Source of the DNA: WRDS01 sp964492775
GTDB lineage: Bacteria; Actinomycetota; Coriobacteriia; Anaerosomatales; PHET01
Length of the DNA: 11,604 nucleotides
Assembly (NCBI GenBank): GCA_964492775.1
Contig: CAZBLH010000040.1
Coordinates: 1 to 11,604 of the forward strand
Direction: 5' to 3'
A model generated the notes under the pieces. That model was not told where the DNA came from. It made no database searches and saw only the letters and a program-made list of their open reading frames with translations. Below, piece after piece: positions 1 through 5,195 of the stretch (positions within the stretch are counted from its first letter, which is position 1; every line of letters starts with the position of its first letter). The translations under genes and the position numbers were made by a program.

Positions 1-106
1 GCCCCGGTCCGGTCGCCGTCGCGGTGTAGGATTGACATAGGAGCAACAGCTGACGGTGCAAGGTAGAATGCACGCAAGCGCATGACCGCAGCTGATGCGC
101 AAACAC
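1..106. other. Region upstream of the first cassette boundary
   Basis: No gene can be supported here. One short open frame ends in TAG at 27-29 and may be the tail of a gene that begins outside the window, but eight codons are too few to judge. The rest leads into the arms of a possible attC site at 47-113. Confidence 0.3.
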
Positions 107-113
107 GTTAGGC
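47..113 (+). other. Degenerate attC-like site with GTTAGGC R' box
   Basis: The box GTTAGGC at 107-113 fits the integron R' consensus GTTRRRY. The arm before it (CAGCTGATGCGC at 89-100, then AAACAC) closely resembles the right arm of the better attC at 755-840. Two pairings are visible: GCGCAT 78-83 with ATGCGC 95-100, and CAGCTG-A-CGGT 47-57 with ACCGCAGCTG 85-94, which leaves one unpaired base as attC sites do. No convincing R'' box (RYYYAAC) is found, so the left half looks eroded or rearranged. It marks the probable left boundary of the toxin-antitoxin cassette. Confidence 0.5.
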
Positions 114-122
114 AGATTCTGT

Positions 123-151
123 TTGCCTTGACGTATTCTGTGGGATACAAT
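123..151 (+). promoter_or_regulatory. Candidate promoter of the toxin-antitoxin cassette
   Basis: TTGCCT (123-128) and TACAAT (146-151) are separated by 17 bp, which suits a housekeeping sigma factor. It begins ten bases after the R' box, inside the cassette. Transcription would start near 157-158, right at the preferred GTG start of the toxin, which implies a leaderless or nearly leaderless mRNA. Prediction only. Confidence 0.45.
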
Positions 152-157
152 CGTTAT

Positions 158-454
158 GTGGTCGAGATGCGCAGGACATCGGTGTTCGACAAGTGGCTCC
201 GCAAGCTGCGCGACGCGCAGGCCAAGGCGCGAGTCCTCGTTCGTATCCAGCGGCTCGCTCTCGGGAATCCCGGTGATGTGAAGCCTGTTGGTGGCGGAGT
301 GTCCGAGATGCGGATCGACTCCGGATCCGGGTACCGCGTCTACTACACGCAGCACGGCTCCGAGGTCATCGTCTTGCTCGTAGGCGGCGACAAGTCGTCG
401 CAGGAGAGTGACATCGCGCAAGCGATCGAACTCGCGAAGGGACTGGAGGGCTGA
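158..454 (+). CDS. Type II toxin, RelE/HigB-type addiction module killer protein
   Basis: The product is a 98-residue protein of the RelE/ParE superfamily, close to the 'putative addiction module killer protein' group. Recognisable blocks are RRTSVFDKWLRKLRD near the N-terminus, LALGNPGDVKPVGGGVSEMRI in the middle, then GYRVYYTQHGSEVIVLLVGGDKSSQ. Such toxins are usually mRNA interferases that act at the ribosome, and the partner antitoxin neutralises them. An upstream ATG at 95 lies inside the attC-like arm and adds 21 residues that do not fit the family, so it is rejected. GTG 158 or ATG 167 gives the usual length. Neither has a Shine-Dalgarno site, while a promoter-like sequence ends just before GTG 158. 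The antitoxin start follows one base after the stop. The family call is strong and the exact start uncertain. Confidence 0.88.
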   Translation: MVEMRRTSVFDKWLRKLRDAQAKARVLVRIQRLALGNPGDVKPVGGGVSEMRIDSGSGYRVYYTQHGSEVIVLLVGGDKSSQESDIAQAIELAKGLEG

Positions 455-455
455 G

Positions 456-746
456 ATGGGTCGCGTAAAGACTCAGCCGTTTGACGCGGCTGACTATCTC
501 AACAGTGAAGAGGACGTGACGGCCTATCTCGAGGCTGCTCTCGAGGCTGACGATCCGGCGGTCGTCGCGGCAGCACTCGGCGACATCGCTCGCGCCAAGG
601 GGATGACTCAGGTCGCCCGGGAGGCTGGGCTTGGCCGCGAGTCGCTCTACAAGGCGCTTTCGGCTGATGGCAACCCTGAACTCGCCACCGTCATGAAGGT
701 GGTGCGAGCCCTCGGGATGAGCCTGCACATCCGTCCCTGCGCGTAG
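456..746 (+). CDS. Antitoxin, HTH-type addiction module antidote protein
   Basis: This 96-residue protein is the antidote partner of the preceding toxin and resembles the HigA/XRE-like 'probable addiction module antidote' family. The N-terminal half (FDAADYLNSEEDVTAYLEAA, then DDPAVVAAALGDIARAKG) is typical of the group. The C-terminal half, roughly residues 48-92, is a helix-turn-helix (MTQVAREAGLGRESLYKAL, then NPELATVMKVVRALG) that should bind the operon's own promoter. The ATG at 456 has GGAGGG at 445-450, five bases upstream, and begins one base after the toxin stop, so the pair is co-translated. Toxin before antitoxin is the usual order in this family. An earlier in-frame start at 408 lies inside the toxin gene and is not needed. 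The attC site begins eight bases after the stop, as expected for a cassette gene. Confidence 0.9.
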   Translation: MGRVKTQPFDAADYLNSEEDVTAYLEAALEADDPAVVAAALGDIARAKGMTQVAREAGLGRESLYKALSADGNPELATVMKVVRALGMSLHIRPCA

Positions 747-754
747 GCGGAACT

Positions 755-840
755 GGCTAACAAGCGCATCGAGCCGACTTCGCGAGGCTTCGGCTAGCAT
801 GAAACCCGTCGGGCGCGGCTCATGCGCCACAACGTTAGCA
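755..840 (+). other. Integron attC recombination site
   Basis: The 86-bp imperfect palindrome has attC architecture. R'' is GGCTAAC (755-761) and R' is GTTAGCA (834-840), with AAC/GTT and flanking bases pairing. The left arm TCGAGCCGAC (769-778) pairs with the right arm around GTCGGGCGCGGCTCATG (808-824), through GAGCC with GGCTC and GAC with GTC. C770 is unpaired, so on the bottom strand (the one the integrase uses) the extrahelical base is G, as in many attC sites. The arms resemble those of aadA-type attC sites as I remember them. Bases 779-807 form the variable terminal region. Length is within the usual 57-141 bp range. Confidence 0.75.
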
Positions 841-901
841 ATACAATGGAGTCGGTCACGTTGTTCAGTTTGGGGGGAAAGTGACTGCTGAAGTCTAAGA
901 C

Positions 902-908
902 GTTAGGC
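902..908 (+). other. Orphan R'-like box GTTAGGC, possible last array boundary
   Basis: ACGTTAGGC at 900-908 is a 9-base copy of the sequence at 105-113, in the same orientation. It is 68 bp after the R' of the good attC. The interval between them has no gene and only a weak GTCAC/GTGAC pairing (855-859 with 881-885), with no R'' box. It may be the remnant of a decayed cassette or the right edge of the array. Confidence 0.35.
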
Positions 909-969
909 GCTCGGGCTTTCGGTGTGGGAACACACTACCTGGCTGAGAGTCTCACGGCGGGGGTCCCGT

Positions 970-1740
970 ATGCGCCAGGCACAAGTGACCGATGTATGGT
1001 GGCTGTTCTTCGCAATCTTCATCCTCTCGGCCCCGCTCATATTCGTCGGATGGCGCAGCGACGTTCGGCTGCTGCCCGGACTGCCCCTGAGCGCGCTGAT
1101 GGTCGTATCCATCGCCGCGGCTGCAGCGCTTATCGCGTATAGGCTTGAAGGGCCTGCCGGAATTCGCGAGCTTTTCGGCGCGGTTGTTGACGTGCGCAGC
1201 ACTTCACCCTGGTGGTATCTGGTCAGCGCACTGCTCATGCCTCTGGTGCTGTTCCTTGAGTACCGCCTCATGAAGGCTCTCGCGCGCGGCGTGCCCTCGC
1301 CAGATGTCACTTGGGTCAAGACACTGCCGCTTGTGGCGCTCTTCTTGGTGGCCGCTGCGCTCGAGGAGGTGGCATGGACCGGAGTTGCCCTGGAGCCACT
1401 TCGGACCAAGTGGGGCGGTCTCGTCGCTGCGATCGGCATCGGAATCGTGTGGGCTGTCTTGCACTCAGTTCCCTATGTCCAAGTGCGGCCGCTGTCTTGG
1501 GCTGCGGGACAGTTCGTCTTCAGCGTTCTGTTTCGCGTGGTCCTAGTCTGGCTGTTCGTCTCGACACACGGGAGTCTGCTCACCGTGGTCATCTGCCATG
1601 CAGCCTACAACACCGCCTGGCAGCTGTTCCCAGTCGACGGGTCCGCGTACGACCCCTGGCTCGCCGCCATGCTCACTGGCGCGCTTGCCGTGGTTCTGTC
1701 TCTGGCGTCCGGGTTGCGCATGCTCGCGCCTGGATCCTGA
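970..1740 (+). CDS. CPBP family intramembrane metalloprotease
   Basis: This is a 256-residue multi-span membrane protein with the three signatures of the CPBP (CAAX protease and bacteriocin-processing, Abi) family. Motif 1 is EEVAW (Glu132, Glu133), motif 2 is the WAVLH block (His165), and motif 3 is HAAYN (His210, Asn214). These Glu and His residues form the metal-dependent active site in the membrane. The usual Arg after the Trp of motif 1 (EExxWRG) is Thr137 here. Bacterial members act in bacteriocin immunity, peptide maturation or unknown roles, and the substrate cannot be told here. ATG 970 follows a GGGGG run with good spacing. A GTG at 922 would add 16 polar residues and is less likely. 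The gene starts 62 bp after the orphan R' box, so it may be former cassette cargo, but no attC follows it. It is convergent with the adenine deaminase, 48 bp away. Confidence 0.85.
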   Translation: MRQAQVTDVWWLFFAIFILSAPLIFVGWRSDVRLLPGLPLSALMVVSIAAAAALIAYRLEGPAGIRELFGAVVDVRSTSPWWYLVSALLMPLVLFLEYRLMKALARGVPSPDVTWVKTLPLVALFLVAAALEEVAWTGVALEPLRTKWGGLVAAIGIGIVWAVLHSVPYVQVRPLSWAAGQFVFSVLFRVVLVWLFVSTHGSLLTVVICHAAYNTAWQLFPVDGSAYDPWLAAMLTGALAVVLSLASGLRMLAPGS

Positions 1741-1788
1741 GAAGCACTTGCAGCTGGCGCAGGTGAGCTACTCGTCAGTCGCGCTTTC

Positions 1789-2817
1789 CTAGAGACTGGC
1801 CGTCCTGAAGTACTCGTCCACCTCGGCGATTCGGCGCGCCTTGTCGTCGGCGGTCAGGAACGAGCCTTCGAACGAGTTCACGGCGATCTGCCGCAGGTGG
1901 TCGTCGGTGAGTCCCAACGCCTCGATCGCAGCCGCGAAGTTGTCGTTGATGTGGCCGCCGAAGTACGCGGGGTCATCGGAGTTCACCGTCGCCACAACCC
2001 CCGCCTCGAGCATGTCGCGCAGGTTGTGGCCCGCCATCTTGTCAAAGACGCGCAGCTTGACGTTCGACAGCGGACACACGGTAAGCGGAATGCGTTCGCG
2101 CACGAGCCGCGCGACCAGACGCGGGTCATCCATCGCATGGACCCCGTGGTCGATTCGCGCGACGCCGAGCAGGTCGAGCGTCCGCTCGACATCGCTTGCG
2201 CTTCCCTCCTCGCCGGCATGCGCAACCGTGATGAACCCAAGACTGCGAGCACGAGCGAATACCTCAGCGAACTTCTCGGGCGGGTGCCCGAGCTCAGAAG
2301 AGTCAAGGCCGATCGCCGTAATGGCCTCTCGGTAGGGGAGCATCGCGGTGAGCGTCGCATCGCCCTCCTCGGCAGTGAGATGGCGCAAGATGCACATGAT
2401 CAGTCGTGAGGTGATGCCCATCTGCACTTCGGCATCGCGCAGCGCCGAGGTGATCCCGCCCAGGACGGTCTCGAACGCGATGCCACGCTCCATGTGCGCC
2501 TGTGGGTCAAAGAAGGGCTCGACGTGCACGACGCGGTCTGCCGCTGCGTGGCGAAGGTACGCCATCGTGAGGTCGTAGAAGTCGGCCTCGGTCACAAGCA
2601 CCGACATGCCCTCGTAGTAGATGTCGAGGAAGCTCTGGAGATCCTCAAAGTCGTAGGCGGCCCGGATCTCCTCGACATCACGATATCGAAGCGCGATGCT
2701 GTTGCGCTGAGCGAGCTCCATCATGAGTTCGGGCTCAAGGGTCCCCTCAAGGTGCACGTGTAGCTCGGCCTTCGGGCAACCTTTGGCGAGTGCGATCGTA
2801 CGGGCGGTCGAGGACAC
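1789..2817 (-). CDS. Adenine deaminase (adenosine/AMP deaminase superfamily)
   Basis: This 342-residue metal-dependent hydrolase belongs to the adenosine deaminase superfamily. Zinc ligands are His20 and His22 (ELHVHLEG), His200 (HAGEEG) and Asp281 (NSDDP). Glu203 and His224 (IDHG) are the catalytic pair. Two blocks, FFDPQAH (102-108) and GLDSSELGHPPEKF (170-183), are typical of the adenine deaminase branch rather than adenosine deaminase. The likely reaction is therefore adenine to hypoxanthine plus ammonia in the cytoplasm, a purine salvage step. GTG 2817 is preceded by TAGGAG with 7-base spacing. The gene stands alone on its strand, divergent from the membrane protein at 3051. Adenosine as substrate is the main alternative. 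Length is normal for the family and all key residues are present. Confidence 0.9.
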   Translation of the reverse strand: MSSTARTIALAKGCPKAELHVHLEGTLEPELMMELAQRNSIALRYRDVEEIRAAYDFEDLQSFLDIYYEGMSVLVTEADFYDLTMAYLRHAAADRVVHVEPFFDPQAHMERGIAFETVLGGITSALRDAEVQMGITSRLIMCILRHLTAEEGDATLTAMLPYREAITAIGLDSSELGHPPEKFAEVFARARSLGFITVAHAGEEGSASDVERTLDLLGVARIDHGVHAMDDPRLVARLVRERIPLTVCPLSNVKLRVFDKMAGHNLRDMLEAGVVATVNSDDPAYFGGHINDNFAAAIEALGLTDDHLRQIAVNSFEGSFLTADDKARRIAEVDEYFRTASL

Positions 2818-2894
2818 TGGTAGGCTCCTAGGGTCTTCTCGGCAGGGTGCAATTACGGGTACGGCGCGGACACGGGCACCGGCCTGCTGCTAGA

Positions 2895-2930
2895 AGTCTA
2901 CCCCACGGTCGGCCATCGGTGAGCGGCCGA
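2895..2930 (-). promoter_or_regulatory. Candidate -10 box and inverted repeat for the adenine deaminase gene
   Basis: On the minus strand, GGGGTAGACT ends in a TANNNT-type -10 (2900-2895), about 78 bases before the GTG start. Just upstream, TCGGCC (2909-2914) and GGCCGA (2925-2930) form an inverted repeat over the expected -35 zone, a possible operator. No good -35 hexamer is seen. Confidence 0.3.
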
Positions 2931-3050
2931 TTCGAGCCCATGTCAGGACACTTGGACTACCATGGAATGCGGTGTGTACCGCGCGCGTTTGAAGGCTTGC
3001 AGCGGATAGACGTCGGCGTCGCGACGCCGGCAAGTCGAGAGGTGAGGGAG

Positions 3051-3620
3051 TTGTCGAAGCTCTTCCGTCTGAATGTTGTCGCCCGTAGCGTTGCCATGTG
3101 GCTCGCTTTCATGGGCGTCCTATGGGTCGTGTTCGCGGTGGGGGTCTTCACGCACCCGCAGGCCTGGAGTGGCGTTGCGCCCGTCAGCGTGGAGACAGGG
3201 TGGGGCGTGCTCGCTTACATACTCGCGATGAACGCCACGGTCCTGCTGCTGATCGTGGTCGGCAACGTCTTCGTGAGGTTCGGCCCGATCACCCCAGGTC
3301 TCCTGGTTCTTGGCTGGCAGGCTGTCGTGATCGGCTGGACCGCGGGTACCAACGCGTTCTCGGAACCCTTTGCTTCCGTTGCCGAGGCAAACGCCGCCTT
3401 CTTGCGCATCGGCCTGTGGGAGACGACCGCCTACGTGCTGATCTGTGCGGTGACGCTCACCAAGTCCCTGTACGTGGCCGACTCGTTTCCCGCGAAGCAA
3501 TGGACTGAGACGCGCAGGCTTCGGGACCTGCGCTTCTCGCGCGCAGAGCTGGCTGTGGCTGCGGTCGGTCTGGCGTGCTTGGTTGTCGCAGCCGTAGTGG
3601 AGGCCTTCTGCAGCCGATGA
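3051..3620 (+). CDS. Integral membrane protein, faint SpoIIM/DUF95 resemblance
   Basis: The 189-residue protein has four or five hydrophobic segments: around residues 17-35, 53-75, 82-98, 123-140, and a C-terminal one near 168-185. The section ILAMNATVLLLIVVGNVF, then FGPITPGLLVLGWQAVVIG, then GLWETTAYVLICAVTL is laid out like the stage II sporulation protein M (DUF95) domain. That is a pattern match by eye, and the function in non-sporulating bacteria is unclear. TTG 3051 is preferred because GAGAGG (3037-3042) lies eight bases upstream. GTG 3042 is possible. The open frame runs back to 2847, but that part encodes Arg/His/Pro-rich sequence typical of non-coding G+C-rich DNA. The 233 bp between this start and the deaminase start hold both promoters. 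Confidence 0.7.
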   Translation: MSKLFRLNVVARSVAMWLAFMGVLWVVFAVGVFTHPQAWSGVAPVSVETGWGVLAYILAMNATVLLLIVVGNVFVRFGPITPGLLVLGWQAVVIGWTAGTNAFSEPFASVAEANAAFLRIGLWETTAYVLICAVTLTKSLYVADSFPAKQWTETRRLRDLRFSRAELAVAAVGLACLVVAAVVEAFCSR

Positions 3621-3687
3621 CCGTGCCGCGAAGTGCGCCGGGAGGCATGATTGCGAAGGCGGGATGCGCGCAGGGAAAGCAACTGGG

Positions 3688-3693
3688 TAGACT
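3688..3693 (+). promoter_or_regulatory. Candidate -10 box for the small-protein/DUF1294 unit
   Basis: CTGGGTAGACTGAC contains TAGACT, a TANNNT-type -10 of the same GGGTAGAYT form seen at 2895-2900 (minus) and 11451-11456. It is 73 bp before the small ORF. No clear -35 is visible. Confidence 0.3.
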
Positions 3694-3710
3694 GACCTGA
3701 GAGTTCATCG

Positions 3711-3732
3711 GCGGTAGCGCATGCGCAACCGC
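3711..3732. promoter_or_regulatory. 22-bp near-perfect palindrome, possible operator or leader hairpin
   Basis: The half-sites GCGGTAGCGCA (3711-3721) and TGCGCAACCGC (3722-3732) are mirror complements with one mismatch. The site lies 17 bp after the candidate -10 at 3688-3693 and 34 bp before the next start codon. No T-run follows, so a terminator is unlikely. Confidence 0.4.
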
Positions 3733-3766
3733 GCTGGACCAATCCGACTCCGGCCTTGGGGGGCAC

Positions 3767-3922
3767 ATGGCTTCAGACACGAAGGTGCGTGTGGACAGTG
3801 GCTTTGGACTCATCTGGTGCATTGGATGGCTGTTCACGATCGGCTACCTCAAGCTGACCTTCTGGACCGGCGTCCTGGCGATGATCATCTGGCCGTACTA
3901 CCTCGGGGTGGAGTTCCGCTAG
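3767..3922 (+). CDS. Small membrane protein of 51 residues
   Basis: This is a short gene that length-filtered gene callers would miss. ATG 3767 has a run of six G (3758-3763) three bases upstream. The product starts with a polar stretch (MASDTKVRVDSG) followed by two hydrophobic, aromatic-rich segments, residues 13-27 (FGLIWCIGWLFTIGY) and 31-47 (TFWTGVLAMIIWPYYLG), and ends VEFR. That layout fits a small inner-membrane hairpin protein. A TAG stop follows at 3920-3922. The DUF1294 gene begins 54 bp downstream on the same strand, so they may be co-transcribed. I do not recognise the family. Coding status rests on the start signal, the sensible membrane profile and the good fit of the gap between neighbours. 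Confidence 0.65.
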   Translation: MASDTKVRVDSGFGLIWCIGWLFTIGYLKLTFWTGVLAMIIWPYYLGVEFR

Positions 3923-3976
3923 GGCGTCGGCGGTGGACGCCGGAGCAATCGCTTCACGCCGATACCGAGGGGGGTC

Positions 3977-4348
3977 ATGCGACAACAAGGGAGACTGACG
4001 GGCTCGCTGCTGGCAAGCGGGGCGTTCAGCTTCGTTCTGCTCGCCGGCTCAGCCTTCGGTCCGCTGCCGTGGACGATTCCGCTCGTCTACGCCGTCATGA
4101 GCATCGTGGCATTCACTGCGTATGCGCTCGACAAGCGCGCTGCACAGGCTGGTCAATGGCGCACGGGTGAGGGTGCGCTAATCTTGCTCGGGTTGCTCGG
4201 CGGATGGCCGGGAGCGCTCATCGCTCAGGAGATGTTCCGCCACAAGACGAGGAAACAGCCGTTTCGTGCGGTCTTCTGGGCGTCGGTCGCGCTCAACATC
4301 GCGGCAGTCGTCTGGTTTGCGAGCGTGCGGCTAGAAGGCGTCATCTGA
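3977..4348 (+). CDS. DUF1294 family membrane protein
   Basis: The 123-residue protein has hydrophobic segments near residues 10-28, 33-50, 67-84 and 98-116. The DUF1294 hallmark is clear: YALDKRAA (Asp52, Lys53), RTGEGAL (Arg62, Glu65), LLGGWPGALIAQ and the charged RHKTRKQPF block (His89, Lys90) ahead of the last helix. The function of the family is unknown. In many proteins the domain is fused to a cold-shock domain, but here it stands alone. ATG 3977 follows a GAGGGGGG run that ends two bases before the start, close but usable. The gene lies 54 bp after the small membrane ORF and 65 bp before the methyltransferase, all on one strand, so a short operon is plausible. Confidence 0.85.
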   Translation: MRQQGRLTGSLLASGAFSFVLLAGSAFGPLPWTIPLVYAVMSIVAFTAYALDKRAAQAGQWRTGEGALILLGLLGGWPGALIAQEMFRHKTRKQPFRAVFWASVALNIAAVVWFASVRLEGVI

Positions 4349-4413
4349 CCGGCAAGCTGAGGGCTCACCGAGATACTGTATGTCGGTTCGAGTGGCGAGA
4401 AGGGAATCACGCC

Positions 4414-5169
4414 TTGGACATCCCGCGGATCTTCACCATCACCGAGAGTGCGCACCGCATCCACAATCCGTTCACTCCCGACAAATACGCCACTCTCGGC
4501 ACGGCGCTGCGCCTGGAGCCAGGGATGCGGGTGCTCGACCTCGGGAGTGGCTCTGGCGAGATGCTGTGCACGTGGGCACGCGACCACGGCATCATCGGCA
4601 CCGGTATCGACATGAGTCCGCTCTTCACTAAGCAGGCGAAACAGCGTGCCGAGGAGCTCGGCGTGGCGGCTCTGGTCACCTTCGTCCACGACGACGCGGC
4701 AGACTACGTCTCTGCCGAGAAGGTCGACGTGGCAGCCTGCATAGGCGCCACCTGGATCGGCGGGGGCGTCAAGGGAACGATTCAGCTCCTTGCAGAGAGC
4801 CTTCGCGCAGGTGGGATCATCTTGGTCGGTGAGCCGTACTGGCGACAGGTGCCGCCGTCAGATGATGTCGCGAAGCAGTGCCTCGCCAACTCGATCTTCG
4901 ACTTCCTCAGCCTTCCGGAGCTGATCGAGTCATTCGGCGATCTCGGCTATGACGTTGTTGAGATGGTTCTCGCCAACCAGGACGGCTGGGATAGGTACGA
5001 GGCAGCCAAGTGGCTCACGATGCGCCGATGGCTTGAGGACAACCCCGACGACGAGATGGCGGACGAAATCCGCTCCCTGATGCAGACGGAGCCCAAGCGC
5101 CACGCGGCGTACACGCGCGAGTACTTGGGATGGGGTGTGTTTGCGCTGATGCCGCGGTTGGACTTCTAG
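4414..5169 (+). CDS. Class I SAM-dependent methyltransferase
   Basis: The 251-residue cytoplasmic protein has a Rossmann-type SAM-binding core. Motif I is VLDLGSGSGE (residues 40-49), the acidic residue ending strand 2 is Asp66 (TGIDMSP), and HDDAADY (92-98) is the adenine-contact loop. The later blocks ATWIGGG, GGIILVGEPYWRQ and the C-terminal ANQDGWDRYEAAKWLTMRRW look like those of an unnamed SAM methyltransferase group that I recall from diverse bacteria. The substrate is unknown. TTG 4414 is chosen because AAGGGA lies upstream and the sequence from MDIPRIFTITESAHRIHNPF onward matches the group. The frame remains open back to 4204, but that part overlaps the DUF1294 gene. The gene converges with the phosphotransferase, leaving 26 bp between the stops. 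Confidence 0.87.
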   Translation: MDIPRIFTITESAHRIHNPFTPDKYATLGTALRLEPGMRVLDLGSGSGEMLCTWARDHGIIGTGIDMSPLFTKQAKQRAEELGVAALVTFVHDDAADYVSAEKVDVAACIGATWIGGGVKGTIQLLAESLRAGGIILVGEPYWRQVPPSDDVAKQCLANSIFDFLSLPELIESFGDLGYDVVEMVLANQDGWDRYEAAKWLTMRRWLEDNPDDEMADEIRSLMQTEPKRHAAYTREYLGWGVFALMPRLDF

Positions 5170-5195
5170 AACACGCCTCCCCAGGTAGGCCGTCA

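Larger units (their letters stand above)
108..834 (+). mobile_element. Integron gene cassette carrying a toxin-antitoxin pair
   Basis: This is the 727-bp interval between the G^TT crossover points of the GTTAGGC box (107-113) and the GTTAGCA box (834-840). It holds a promoter-like sequence, two same-direction genes and a 3' attC, which is the standard cassette order and orientation. Integron recombination would cut after the G of each box. Toxin-antitoxin cassettes with their own promoter are well known in sedentary chromosomal integrons, where they are thought to stabilise the array. The integrase and attI are not in the window, so this could be an integron tail or a CALIN (attC cluster lacking an integrase). 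Confidence 0.65.

Noticed and set aside
95..157. N-terminal extension of the toxin from ATG 95
   Set aside because: This ATG lies inside the attC-like arm (ATGCGC) and the added residues do not fit the toxin family.
366..830. Minus-strand open frame across the toxin-antitoxin genes
   Set aside because: It is antisense to two clear genes, runs through the attC site and has low-complexity Arg/Ser/His composition.
1741..1788. attC or terminator after the CPBP gene
   Set aside because: No GTTRRRY box, stem or T-run is present, so the CPBP gene cannot be called a complete cassette.
2847..3050. Long upstream extension of the membrane protein gene
   Set aside because: The translated segment is Arg/His/Pro-rich with no membrane or domain character, and a good ribosome site sits before TTG 3051.
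5170..5195. Bidirectional terminator between convergent genes
   Set aside because: Only a GCCT/AGGC pairing is seen, with no stable stem or T-run in the 26-bp gap.
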